A DNA stretch of 37,529 bases, taken from NCBI GenBank assembly GCA_021801705.1, contig JAJYXP010000042.1:1-37529 (forward strand), written 5' to 3'. This DNA comes from Pseudomonadota bacterium (lineage in GTDB: Bacteria > Pseudomonadota > Gammaproteobacteria > Burkholderiales > Sulfuricellaceae). Both the position numbers and the translations under genes were made by a program. The stretch's first letter is position 1; each line of letters opens with the position of its first letter. Shown piece by piece: positions 17,723 through 25,885 of the stretch. The notes below the pieces were generated by a model. That model ran no database searches. It was not told the DNA's origin and saw nothing but the letters and a program-made list of their open reading frames with translations.

Positions 17723-18757
17723 ATGCAACACGCCCAACAAAAGCGCCTATGGTTCCAGGCCGGGTTCTTCATCCTGTTCCTGCTGGCGCCGGTATTCGAC
17801 TTGTTCCGTTTCGACCTCAACGTCAAACATTTCTTTTTTCTCGGCATGCCTTGGACGCTGGGGCTGGACGATTTCCTCGCGCACCGCATCGACGCCGCCC
17901 AGGCGGCAATCAACATCATCCTGCGTGGCGGACTGCCGATCCTGGGCGTGATCGGCAGCGGCATCTGGATCTCCTGGAAATACGGCCGCCTCTACTGCGG
18001 CTGGCTGTGTCCCCATTTCTCGGTGGTGGAAACCATCAACGGCATGCTGCGCCGCGCGACAGCCAGGCAGAGCATCTGGGACAGGCATCCCCTGCCGGAA
18101 CGCAATGCCGACGGCAGCATCACCAGGGCCAACCCCTGGTACTGGCTGGTGGTGGTGCCGCTGGCGCTGGCTTTCGCCTTCACCTGGGCGGTCGCGCTGC
18201 TGACCTATTTGCTGCCGCCCGTCGAGATTTACGGCAACCTGTGGCACGGCGAATTGACCGGCAATCAAGGCCGCTTCATCGGCGTCGGCACGCTGCTGTT
18301 CTTCATCGAGTTCATGTTTGCGCGCCACCTGTTCTGCCGCTTCGGCTGTGCCGTCGGGCTGTTCCAGTCGCTGGCCTGGATGGGCAACCGCACCGCGCTG
18401 GTGATCGGATTCGACCGCAAGCGCGCCAAAACCTGTGCCGGCTGCAATGCCGCCTGCGATAACGTCTGCCCGATGCGCATCAAACCCCGCGCCATCAAGC
18501 GCCACATGTTCGCCTGCACCCAGTGCGGCCGGTGCGCCGAAGCGTGCAGCCAGGTTCAGGCCGGAACCCCCCGAGGCACGCTGCTGAAATGGGTGGATCA
18601 TGAATGCGCCCTCGACAAATCCGCGCGCGATTTCGGTCATCACGAAAGCATCCCGCCCCACTGCTTCGAGGCTAACCCCGGGCCGAAAATAAAAACAATC
18701 GCGTCTTTAGCCGTGAAAGAGCCCTACAATCGCCTCTCGTTGAAGGGGCCCTCATGA
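17723..18757 (+). CDS. Membrane 4Fe-4S protein, NapH/NosR/CcoG-like
   Basis: This 344-residue inner-membrane protein has about five hydrophobic segments and two cytoplasmic-type ferredoxin clusters: C238-x2-C241-x3-C245-x3-C249-P and C265-x2-C268-x2-C271-x3-C275. CGWLCP (C92, C96) and CRFGC (C205, C209) occur next to membrane helices, as in NapH, the NosR C-terminus and CcoG. Such proteins move electrons from the quinol pool to periplasmic or metal-maturation systems. The genomic position among nor genes suggests electron supply or metal maturation for NO handling, an inference. The last codons overlap the next gene (ATGA), so it is coupled to the hemerythrin gene. Confidence 0.8.
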   Translation: MQHAQQKRLWFQAGFFILFLLAPVFDLFRFDLNVKHFFFLGMPWTLGLDDFLAHRIDAAQAAINIILRGGLPILGVIGSGIWISWKYGRLYCGWLCPHFSVVETINGMLRRATARQSIWDRHPLPERNADGSITRANPWYWLVVVPLALAFAFTWAVALLTYLLPPVEIYGNLWHGELTGNQGRFIGVGTLLFFIEFMFARHLFCRFGCAVGLFQSLAWMGNRTALVIGFDRKRAKTCAGCNAACDNVCPMRIKPRAIKRHMFACTQCGRCAEACSQVQAGTPRGTLLKWVDHECALDKSARDFGHHESIPPHCFEANPGPKIKTIASLAVKEPYNRLSLKGPS

Positions 18758-19209
18758 AACGTCACCCCGCCTTGCTATCCCTTTCCCGCGAACATCATGG
18801 CGCACTTGTCCTGGCGCTTGCATGCCGGCGTGCGGCGAACTCGGGCAATGCAGAAAAAATCCGCGAAACCCGTGACCGTGCCGTTCGTGAATTCGACGCC
18901 GATCTGGCGCCGCATTTTCGCCGGGAGGAAACCGCGCTGCTTCCGCTGCTGCAACAAGCCGGGCAAACGGCACTGGTTCGACGCACGCTGGATGAGCACG
19001 CAAGCTTGCGTGCGCTGGCGGAGTCCTTGCGCCAGCACGATGCTGCCGTGCTGGAAGCTTTTGGCCAGGCCCTGTCCGACCACGTCCGCTTCGAGGAACA
19101 GGCGCTGTTCCCCGCCGCGGAACGGGCGGTGCCGAGCGGGCTGCTTGAAGCAGCCTTGGCGAGCCAGGATGAATTGGCTAAAACAGACAATCTATTGAGG
19201 GATAATTGA
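18754..19209 (+). CDS. Hemerythrin domain protein
   Basis: This 151-residue four-helix protein has candidate diiron ligands H14 or H15, H54 with E58 (PHFRREE), H82 (LDEHASLR) and H110 with E114 (DHVRFEEQ), the hemerythrin cation-binding pattern. It is only distantly similar to the hemerythrin at 13897-14337. Its ATG overlaps the TGA of the 4Fe-4S gene by one base step, implying coupled translation and possibly a joint function in diiron or redox handling. Confidence 0.85.
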   Translation: MKRHPALLSLSREHHGALVLALACRRAANSGNAEKIRETRDRAVREFDADLAPHFRREETALLPLLQQAGQTALVRRTLDEHASLRALAESLRQHDAAVLEAFGQALSDHVRFEEQALFPAAERAVPSGLLEAALASQDELAKTDNLLRDN

Positions 19210-19228
19210 ATTCATTAAGGAGATAAAC

Positions 19229-19717
19229 GTGTTTGCCAGATGGAAAAAAATTGCAGCAATTCTGACTACCGCCGCACTGCTGAGCGTGGGCGTGGAGATG
19301 GCTTGGGCCCACGACCATGCCCATGACGAAGGCGGCGCGGCGCAGCTCACCCTCAACAACGGCAAGAAATGGACCACCGATGACAAGCTGCGCCTGGGCA
19401 TGAACCGCATCCGCGACGCGCTGGCAGCGGAACTTCCGGCAATCCGGGCCGGCAAAATCGCAGCGGAACAGTACCGGCAACTGGCACGGAAGGTGAATGA
19501 CCAGATTGCGTTCATGGTGCAGAACTGCAAGCTGGATCGGGACGCGGATGCCATGCTCCATCTCGTACTGGCCGACATCACGGCCGGCGCGGACGCCATG
19601 ATGGGGCAGGGCGGCAGCAAGGCCCGCAAGGGAGCGGAGAAGATCGCCCGCGCCCTGGACAACTACGGCACCTATTTTTACCATCCCGGCTGGCATGGCG
19701 TGAAGCCGGCCCATTAA
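19229..19717 (+). CDS. Unrecognised exported helical protein in the nor cluster
   Basis: The 162-residue protein has a clear Sec signal peptide (basic FARWKK, hydrophobic core, probable cleavage after AWA at about 27). The mature chain begins with a histidine/aspartate-rich stretch (HDHAHDEGG) that could bind metal. The remainder is predicted mostly helical, with one cysteine (VQNCKLD) and a C-terminal tail rich in Tyr, His and Trp (YGTYFYHPGWHG). No CXXCH heme motif is present. I do not recognise the family. A ribosome site (AAGGAG) precedes the GTG at 19229. Its place between hemerythrin and norD suggests a periplasmic role in NO reduction or metal delivery. Confidence 0.75.
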   Translation: MFARWKKIAAILTTAALLSVGVEMAWAHDHAHDEGGAAQLTLNNGKKWTTDDKLRLGMNRIRDALAAELPAIRAGKIAAEQYRQLARKVNDQIAFMVQNCKLDRDADAMLHLVLADITAGADAMMGQGGSKARKGAEKIARALDNYGTYFYHPGWHGVKPAH

Positions 19718-19741
19718 TAACGAAGAACCCGGCAAGCGGAC

Positions 19742-21577
19742 ATGGAAGAAACAGTCGGCGCACTCTGGCACAAGCTGATCACCCGCGCGGCGGAGAAGCG
19801 CTATCCGCAGGAAGCGGTGACGCTAGCAGGCATCGGCAAAACCGCCGGCATCTTCTTCCGCGCGCTGGGCGGCGACAGCGGCCTCAGCGTCAAGGCAGCC
19901 AGCGCGACCGGGCACGGCGCGCGCCGCAGCCTGCTGCAACGCATTGCCGGCAGCGGCGAGAAAGCCGGGTTGAGCTGGCTGGACGAGGATGCCCTGCGCC
20001 TGCCCGCCGCACTCGACATCCTGCCGCAAAAATCCCTCAATCGCGACCTCTACCTGTGGCTGATCGCCCTGGCGGCGGTGGAAGAGCCGCGCGGCGCTTC
20101 CTGGGTGGTGCGCAGCCAGCAGGCGACCTTGACGGTGATGGAACGCTTCCCCGGCATGCGTTCGCGCTACGACCGCTTGCTGCAAGCCGTTCTGGCGCTG
20201 CGCCCCGACCCCGGCCAACTGCCCGGCGACGAAGCCGCCATGGAACTGGCAATCCGCGCGGCGCTCAGCAAGCCCGGCAGCATCGACAAGCTGCCGCGTG
20301 CCGGCCGGCCGCCCTACCCGGTGCACCTGTGGCTGCACCCGAATCCGCCGCGCCCCATGCCGGCGCAGGCTTCCGCACCTCTTGCCGGAGAGCCGCCGCA
20401 GGAAGGCGACGGAAAAAGCAGGAAAAGCAAGGACGCGCACAGCCGTCAGGCCGAGCGGGTGGACATGCCGGACAACAGGAACCCCTTCATGCTGTTCTTC
20501 CGCGCCGAAAGCATTTTCAGCTGGGCCGAGTATGTCAAGGTCGACCGTGCGACCGAGGAGGATGAAGACGACGGCGCCGACCAGGCCGCCGACGACCTCA
20601 ACCAGATCAGCGTGGCGCAGGACGGCAAGCGCGCCGCCTCGCGCCTGCGCTTCGACCTCGACCTGCCCTCTGCGGCGCAGGACGACCATCCGCTCGGCAG
20701 CGGCATCCTGCTGCCGGAATGGCATTACAGGAAACAGCTATTGCAGCCCGACCACTGCCGATTGCAGCCGATGATCGCGCGCGCGGCCCCGCCCTGCGCG
20801 CTGCCGCACCATCTCGCCGCCACCGCACGCCGCATCCGCAACCAGTTCGAGGCGTTGACGCCGGCGCGGGTATGGGTCAGGGGCCAGTTCGACGGCACCG
20901 AACCCGATCTCGACGCCTGCGTGCAGTTCACCGCCGACCGCATGACCGGCCATGCGGCGGAACGCGGCCTGTACCGCGCCCACCACTACCGCGACCGCGA
21001 TCTGGCCTGCCTGATGCTGGCCGACCTGTCGCTTTCCACCGACGCCTGGGTGAGCGACTCGGCCCGCGTCATCGACGTCATTCGCGACAGCCTGTTCCTT
21101 TTTGCCGAAGCGCTTTCCGCCACCGGCGACCGCTTCAGCCTGTATGGCTTTTCTTCCCTGAAGCGCGACAACGTGCGCTTTCATGTCCTCAAGGAATTCG
21201 GCGAGAAGTACAACGCCGCCATCCGCGGCCGCATCAATGCCATCAAGCCCGGCTACTACACCCGCATGGGCGCCGCCATCCGCCATGCGAGCAAGTTTCT
21301 GGCGAAGCAGCCGGCGACGCAGCGGATTTTGTTCCTGCTCACCGACGGCAAACCCAACGACCTCGACCAGTATGAAGGCCGCTACGGCATCGAGGATACC
21401 CGCATCGCCCTGGCCGAAGCGCGCCAGATGGGGCTGCGCCCGTTCTGCGTCACCGTAGACGAAAAGGCCGGCAGCTACCTGCCCTACTTGTTCGGCATCG
21501 GCGGTTATGTTGTAATCAGGAAACCGTCGGAACTGCCGAAACAACTGCCGCTGCTGTACGCACAACTGACGCGCTGA
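19742..21577 (+). CDS. norD: NorD VWA-domain activator of nitric oxide reductase
   Basis: The 611-residue protein has a long N-terminal helical region, an acidic middle (TEEDEDDGADQAADD, about 277-291), and a C-terminal von Willebrand factor A domain (about 415-611). The MIDAS metal site appears as DLSLST (about 425-430), with threonine in the YTRMG region and aspartate in LLTDGKPND. NorD/CbbO proteins pair with a MoxR ATPase; here the partner is norQ at 16770. In many denitrifiers norCBQD is contiguous, while here three other genes lie between norQ and norD. The stop is followed within two bases by a palindromic element. Confidence 0.93.
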   Translation: MEETVGALWHKLITRAAEKRYPQEAVTLAGIGKTAGIFFRALGGDSGLSVKAASATGHGARRSLLQRIAGSGEKAGLSWLDEDALRLPAALDILPQKSLNRDLYLWLIALAAVEEPRGASWVVRSQQATLTVMERFPGMRSRYDRLLQAVLALRPDPGQLPGDEAAMELAIRAALSKPGSIDKLPRAGRPPYPVHLWLHPNPPRPMPAQASAPLAGEPPQEGDGKSRKSKDAHSRQAERVDMPDNRNPFMLFFRAESIFSWAEYVKVDRATEEDEDDGADQAADDLNQISVAQDGKRAASRLRFDLDLPSAAQDDHPLGSGILLPEWHYRKQLLQPDHCRLQPMIARAAPPCALPHHLAATARRIRNQFEALTPARVWVRGQFDGTEPDLDACVQFTADRMTGHAAERGLYRAHHYRDRDLACLMLADLSLSTDAWVSDSARVIDVIRDSLFLFAEALSATGDRFSLYGFSSLKRDNVRFHVLKEFGEKYNAAIRGRINAIKPGYYTRMGAAIRHASKFLAKQPATQRILFLLTDGKPNDLDQYEGRYGIEDTRIALAEARQMGLRPFCVTVDEKAGSYLPYLFGIGGYVVIRKPSELPKQLPLLYAQLTR

Positions 21578-21578
21578 C

Positions 21579-21758
21579 GTAGTGCTTCGTAAATTGCGGT
21601 ACATGCATCACTGGGCGCGCCTCCCTCATCCCCAGCCCTTCTCCCGCGAGGAGAAGGGAGTTCAAAGCCCCTCGCCCTCCGGGAGAGGGGTGGGGGTGAG
21701 GGGAACCCGCTTGCAGTGCTCTGCGGCTTAAGTTCCAAACAGAATGAAACACTACTAG
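21579..21758. repeat. Palindromic element abutting norD, with nested pyrimidine/purine hairpin
   Basis: The left end begins GTAGTGCTTCGTAAATTGCGG two bases after the norD stop; the right end (about 21725-21758) is an imperfect inverted complement ending GAATGAAACACTACTAG. The right end resembles that of 16505-16651 (CCAAACAGAATGAA shared). Inside, CCCTCATCCCCAGCCC...AGAAGGG pairs with CCCCTCGCCC...GGGGTGAGGGG, a very common intergenic repeat type. It may act as a terminator. Confidence 0.6.
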
Positions 21759-21900
21759 TCAGTCACGGTGAAAAGCACGGATGAGTTGAACCGTCACACC
21801 GGCGAAAGCCGGTGTCCAGGTTGTTGATTTTTCTGGATTCCGGCTTTCGCCGGAATGACGAGATTGTCCACCGGTTTCAATATGACTGACTACTACACTA
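21752..21900. repeat. CTACTAGTCAGTCA palindrome enclosing a CCGGCGAAAGCCGG repeat pair
   Basis: The outer arms are CTACTAGTCAGTCACGGTGAAA on the left and TTTCAATATGACTGACTACT on the right, inverted with few mismatches. Inside (21793-21860) are two opposed hairpins, ACCGGCGAAAGCCGGT and TTCCGGCTTTCGCCGGAA; the same pair occurs at 37321-37390. Its left end overlaps the right end of the preceding palindrome at CTACTAG. It lies about 48 bases upstream of nsrR, so it may contain or displace that gene's promoter. Confidence 0.65.
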
Positions 21901-21947
21901 ACGTGCCCGGCTGAACCCGGCGCGACGACCAACCGGCTGGGATTTCC

Positions 21948-22358
21948 ATGCACTTAACGCGCTACACCGACTATTCCCTGAGAGTACTGATCTACCTCGG
22001 CACGCACCAGGACAAACTCGCCACCATCAGCGAAATCGCCACTTATCACAGCATCTCGCGCAACCACCTGATGAAGGTGGTGCACCAGCTCGGCACCAAC
22101 GGCTATATCGCTACCCTGCGCGGCAAGGGAGGCGGCATCAAACTGGCGCGCCCGCCGGAGAAAATCGTAGTGGGTGACGTGGTGCGCAGCATGGAAGAAA
22201 CCATGAACATCGTAGAATGCTTCGAACCCGGCGCCAGCGCCTGCGTCCTCGCCCGCGACTGCCAACTGAAAGCCGCCCTGAGCGAAGCGATGCACAGTTT
22301 TCTCGTCACCCTGGACCTTTACACCCTGGCCGACCTGGTCGGCGAACAGCAGAAATAA
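21948..22358 (+). CDS. nsrR: NO-sensing Rrf2-family repressor NsrR
   Basis: NsrR holds a [4Fe-4S] or [2Fe-2S] cluster; NO destroys or nitrosylates it and derepresses NO-detoxification and nor genes. The 136-residue protein has the opening MHLTRYTDYSLRVLIYLG with Asp8, the helix-turn-helix around ATISEIATYHSISRNHLMKV, and cluster cysteines at 91, 99 and 105 (spacing slightly different from E. coli 91, 96, 102). The wing GKGGGIKLARPP is typical. It follows norD by 370 bp of repeats. Candidate operators occur at 7747-7769 and 14552-14574 in this window. Confidence 0.92.
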   Translation: MHLTRYTDYSLRVLIYLGTHQDKLATISEIATYHSISRNHLMKVVHQLGTNGYIATLRGKGGGIKLARPPEKIVVGDVVRSMEETMNIVECFEPGASACVLARDCQLKAALSEAMHSFLVTLDLYTLADLVGEQQK

Positions 22359-22392
22359 AAAACGGATTCCCGATTGATCCTGAAAAAAGCGA

Positions 22393-22541
22393 TTAACCAC
22401 GAATTTACACGAATAGAACACGAATGTTCACGAATAATCAAAGAATTAACGAAATTCACCCGATTCACCTGTTGGGTGAGCCGATATTTGTTGTTAACTA
22501 TTTGTGTTCATTCGTGAACATTCGTGTCATTCGTGGTTAAT
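22393..22541. repeat. Inverted repeat of CACGAAT units downstream of nsrR
   Basis: The left arm TTAACCACGAATTTACACGA (from about 22393) continues with further ACACGAAT and TTCACGAAT units. The right arm (to 22541) reads ATTCGTGAACATTCGTGTCA then TTCGTGGTTAA. They are inverted with near-perfect complementarity and an approximately 10-11-base internal period. It fills the gap between nsrR and the DUF1003 gene, with no other gene visible. Confidence 0.75.
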
Positions 22542-22595
22542 TACGGTTTTTAGGTTGATTCGGCGCGTTAGACGGCATCTGACCAAGGCAACACC

Positions 22596-23297
22596 ATGAC
22601 CAATGTGCAAAACATCCCGCGCACATGTGCAGTGTGCGGAAAAAAATTTCCGGCACGGGAAATAGTGTCGGGAGCGGCAGTCCGTGACGTCATCACGGAG
22701 CAAATCCTTCGCGATCATCCGCAATGGTCTGCGGATGCGTTTATCTGCCGGCCCGATCTGGCACGATACAGCACGGATTACGTCGAATCGCTGCTCGAAT
22801 CCGAAAAGGGGGAGCTCAGCTCCCTGGAAAAAGAAGTTCTGGAGAGCCTGCGGCAGCATGAACTCCTCGCCATGAACGTCGATGTCGAGTCGGAAAAAAT
22901 ATGGACCCTGGGCGAGAGACTGGCCGACCGGCTGGCGGATTTTGCGGGCAGTTGGACTTTTCTGATTTGTTTCGGCGTGTTCATGGCAGCCTGGATAATC
23001 ATGAATTCCATGGTCCTCTACTGGCATCCGCTTGACCCGTTTCCATACATCCTGCTCAACTTGATGCTCTCCTGCCTGGCGGCCATACAGGCGCCGATCA
23101 TCATGATGAGCCAGAACCGCCAGGAAGCGAGAGACCGGTTGCGGTCACAGCACGATTACCAGGTCAACCTGAAGGCGGAACTCGAGATCCGCCATCTGAA
23201 TGAGAAGCTCGACCACCTTCTGACCCACCAGTGGGAGCGTCTGGTTCAGATTCAGCAGGTACAGATTCAGATGCTCTCTCAATTGGAGAAGCGATGA
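22596..23297 (+). CDS. DUF1003 membrane protein
   Basis: This 233-residue protein starts with a small cysteine motif (CAVCGKKF, residues 11-18) and a soluble region, followed by the DUF1003 core. The core comprises LADRLADFAGSWTFLICFGV, a first transmembrane helix, the loop HPLDPFPYILLNLMLSCLAA, a second helix, and the MSQNRQEARDR signature (about 165-175). It ends in a helical, probably coiled-coil tail. Family members are inner-membrane proteins of unknown function, sometimes linked to cyanophage or stress loci. The neighbouring slyX lies just downstream. Confidence 0.88.
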   Translation: MTNVQNIPRTCAVCGKKFPAREIVSGAAVRDVITEQILRDHPQWSADAFICRPDLARYSTDYVESLLESEKGELSSLEKEVLESLRQHELLAMNVDVESEKIWTLGERLADRLADFAGSWTFLICFGVFMAAWIIMNSMVLYWHPLDPFPYILLNLMLSCLAAIQAPIIMMSQNRQEARDRLRSQHDYQVNLKAELEIRHLNEKLDHLLTHQWERLVQIQQVQIQMLSQLEKR

Positions 23298-23365
23298 TGC
23301 CCGGCTTGTCGCGTTACTTCGTCTGAACAAACACAGCCAATGCTATCGTGGAGAAACCTGAAGTG

Positions 23366-23572
23366 ATGACCGAGGATCGTCTGGTGGATATCGAAATCAA
23401 GCTCACCCAGCAGGAAGATGCTGTCGAGGAGTTGAACAAGGCTGTCTACCGCCAGCAAAAAAAGATAGACCAGTTGGAGGCGCTTTGCGAAGGGCTCGCC
23501 AAACACATCCGGGCGCTCTCTGAAACCGTGACCGCAGGCAATGCCCCGAACGAGAAACCGCCTCATTATTAG
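23366..23572 (+). CDS. slyX: SlyX family protein
   Basis: This 68-residue protein has the SlyX pattern: a continuous coiled-coil heptad region (DRLVDIEIKLTQQEDAVEEL through LEALCEGLAKHI) and the conserved C-terminal PPHY. The molecular role of SlyX is unknown. I start it at the ATG at 23366, in line with family length; an in-frame GTG at 23348 would add six residues (VEKPEV). Ribosome site support is weak for both. Confidence 0.85.
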   Translation: MTEDRLVDIEIKLTQQEDAVEELNKAVYRQQKKIDQLEALCEGLAKHIRALSETVTAGNAPNEKPPHY

Positions 23573-23727
23573 GGGATGGCCGACAAGAAAAAAGCAAAGG
23601 GTAGCTAGGCGAATCAGCATGCCAGCATTATGTAGGCGCATTGGTGGGGCGGGCAACCGTCCGGAATGGCCAGTTCCAGACATTCACGGATCGCTGGCCA
23701 AGACTGATTAGGCGGGTGAAGGGTTAC

Positions 23728-24159
23728 TCAACCGTTTGAGTTGTGCGTCTTGGCCGAAAGGAACCGTTGCAATCTCCCAGCAAGAAGCACCTTGTCGTTG
23801 ATTTCGCATTCCCAAACAACGAATACTTTCCAGCCCATCGCGTGAAGGGCAGCTATGTTTTCAGCATCGCGCTGCCGGTTGCGCTCAATCTTCGGAATCC
23901 AGTAATCCCGGTTGGATTTTGGCTTGCGAATGCCTTCCGCACAGTCATGCCCATGCCAAAAACAACCGTGAACAAAAACGGCCAATTTACGACCAATCCA
24001 TACGAGATCAGGCTTTCCAGGCAAGTCTTTCCTGTGGATACGGTAGCCTGGAAAGCCAATTTCCCGGCAAAGCTTGCGTACTGCCAACTCGGGCGCTGTA
24101 TCTTTGCCCCGAATCTGCCGCATATTTGCTGAACGGCGGTCAGGGGCTAGCTTGTCCAT
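23728..24159 (-). CDS. vsr: Very short patch repair endonuclease Vsr
   Basis: Vsr nicks DNA at T:G mismatches that arise by deamination of 5-methylcytosine and so protects methylated sites. The 143-residue protein carries GKPDLVWIGRKLAVFVHGCF (catalytic aspartate about 51) followed by WHGHDC, the zinc/catalytic histidine-cysteine cluster, and VVWECEI near the C-terminus. The N-terminal RSANMRQIRGKDTAPEL is typical. It is the last gene of a three-gene minus-strand operon with an HNH nuclease and a C5 methyltransferase, two bases apart, which fits its role with that methyltransferase. Confidence 0.96.
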   Translation of the reverse strand: MDKLAPDRRSANMRQIRGKDTAPELAVRKLCREIGFPGYRIHRKDLPGKPDLVWIGRKLAVFVHGCFWHGHDCAEGIRKPKSNRDYWIPKIERNRQRDAENIAALHAMGWKVFVVWECEINDKVLLAGRLQRFLSAKTHNSNG

Positions 24160-24161
24160 CG

Positions 24162-24770
24162 CTACTTATTTTTGGCGGCCACTTCCTCAGCCGCCTGTTT
24201 TGGGAACTTTGCAATGAGCCATTTCAGCGCTTCAAGCTGGTCTACCGAGGTCGCCCGGCGAATTTGGATCAAAAGCTGCTTCAGGTCAGGACGAATCAGC
24301 GTGGCATTTTGCGCACCTTCGTTGCAGATTGAGCAAATGGCCCGAAGGTTGGAAGGATCGTCGCTCCCGCCTTTGCTCTTGTCGATGATGTGTCCAATGT
24401 GAAGCCGTGTTTTCCGTGTTGGATCGTAAGGATGGGGCTCCCCGGCGACAGCGCCGCACATTTGGCATGTAAAGCCATTGCGGTCAAGAACAATGGCGCG
24501 GGTTTCTTTTGAAATCGCACGTTCGAAGGCAGGCTGTGGTTTCGGAGTTTCCAGCAAATACTGGCCTGGTTTCAATTCACTGCGGTCATTGTGTGTGAGG
24601 ATCAAATATCCTTCTTCTGTGCGTAGCTCACGAATACGGCGCGCCCATTCTGACTGATTATCTGCAACGACTCGCAACTCTTCGGAATCCATGACGCGGC
24701 CAATGTTTGCCAGAAAGTGCGCGCGGAGTTTTCCGCGCGCACCACCCCTTTGAGTTTTTTCTTTTGCCAT
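24162..24770 (-). CDS. HNH endonuclease, probable type II restriction enzyme
   Basis: This 202-residue protein carries a C-terminal HNH domain: CQMC (about 108-111), HIGHIIDKSKGGSDDPSNL (about 130-148) and CSIC (about 153-156), giving a zinc-bound beta-beta-alpha-metal fold. The N-terminal 90 residues could recognise DNA. Being locked between a cytosine methyltransferase and vsr, with 2-base gaps on both sides, points to a restriction enzyme matching that methyltransferase. The recognition sequence cannot be told. The cassette is visibly more AT-rich than its neighbours, a sign of horizontal acquisition. Confidence 0.85.
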   Translation of the reverse strand: MAKEKTQRGGARGKLRAHFLANIGRVMDSEELRVVADNQSEWARRIRELRTEEGYLILTHNDRSELKPGQYLLETPKPQPAFERAISKETRAIVLDRNGFTCQMCGAVAGEPHPYDPTRKTRLHIGHIIDKSKGGSDDPSNLRAICSICNEGAQNATLIRPDLKQLLIQIRRATSVDQLEALKWLIAKFPKQAAEEVAAKNK

Positions 24771-24772
24771 TG

Positions 24773-25732
24773 CTACGCTCGTTTAAGTTTTGGTTTTGCG
24801 GCGGCATTCAGTGCTGCTTGAATTTGCGTACCAACGGCACAGGCAACGGGAGGGGGAAATGCATTGCCAATTTGACGATATGCGGCAGTTTTTTTGCCGC
24901 TGAATTGCCAGTGATCGGGAAACCCTTGGATGCGTGCGGTCATGCGAACTGTTAGGCGTGGCATACCGATAAAGTCTTTTTCTGGCGCGGCATCGGCGAT
25001 ACCCATGCCATCTACGCCAATTGAAGCCCACGCCTTTTTTGCTCTGGTTGGGCCAAGGTCAGGGCCACCATGTTTTTTACTACCACCAACCAATGTAGGG
25101 GCTATATCACATGCGCTTTCTCGCCATTGCTTTGCGCCGTGCCAGCCGTTTGTGGCCATGAGATCGAAAAGCGCCTCGCCTACCGTTGGCGGCGGGGTGA
25201 TAAGTGCTAACGGCCAATTGAAATATTCTGCGGCACTTTTCTTTAGCGCTACGAAGACCACTCGTGGGCGCAACTGAGGAACGCCAAAATCGCTTGCGTT
25301 AAGCAAGCGCCATTCAGCAACATAGCCAAGTTTTTTTAAGTCGGTGATTATTTTTGCGCGGTACTCATCAAAAACAGAATCAAGCAGCCCGCGCACATTT
25401 TCGAGCATTACGGCTTGAGGCTTGCACTCAGACACCAATCGAATTGCTTCTGGGAAGAGGTCGCGCTCATCTTCGTTGCCAAGTTGCTTTCCTGCCTTTG
25501 AAAAAGGCGGACAAGGTACGCCACCTGCCAGAAGTTCAATACCTTTCCATTTTTCGGCTGAGTAGTGGCGGAGATCGCCTTCTGTGACATTCCAATGAGT
25601 GCGATTGATTCGGAGGGTTTGGCAAGCTGCTGCTTCAAGTTCTACAAGACTAACGTGATCAAAACCTGCTTGCTCTAGGCCGAGGGCTTGACCACCTGCG
25701 CCAGCGCATATTTCTAACGATGAAAGCCCCAT
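24773..25732 (-). CDS. DNA (cytosine-5) methyltransferase
   Basis: The protein has the C5-methyltransferase motifs in order: motif I SLEICAGAGGQALGLEQAG, motif IV GGVPCPPFSKAG with the catalytic cysteine, motif VI LENVRGL, motif VIII QLRPRVVFVAL, and motifs IX/X with ARIQGFPDHW and YRQIGNAFPPPVA. A variable target-recognition region lies between VIII and IX. I place the start at the ATG at 25730-25732, because GGAGGGAG lies directly upstream, giving 319 residues; an upstream in-frame ATG at 25783 would add 17. It is the first gene of the restriction-modification-Vsr operon, so it is made before the nuclease. Confidence 0.94.
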   Translation of the reverse strand: MGLSSLEICAGAGGQALGLEQAGFDHVSLVELEAAACQTLRINRTHWNVTEGDLRHYSAEKWKGIELLAGGVPCPPFSKAGKQLGNEDERDLFPEAIRLVSECKPQAVMLENVRGLLDSVFDEYRAKIITDLKKLGYVAEWRLLNASDFGVPQLRPRVVFVALKKSAAEYFNWPLALITPPPTVGEALFDLMATNGWHGAKQWRESACDIAPTLVGGSKKHGGPDLGPTRAKKAWASIGVDGMGIADAAPEKDFIGMPRLTVRMTARIQGFPDHWQFSGKKTAAYRQIGNAFPPPVACAVGTQIQAALNAAAKPKLKRA

Positions 25733-25885
25733 TACTCCCTCCAGATGCAGTTTATGGCGGACGTGTGCCACCTGTGTATACATAACATACTCATTTTATA
25801 TTTATAAGCGCCGCATGGCTATGCGGCGGTGGTTTGACGCCAAACGCAATTAGACGGACTGGTGCGATTCGGTCTATCTTTTTGA

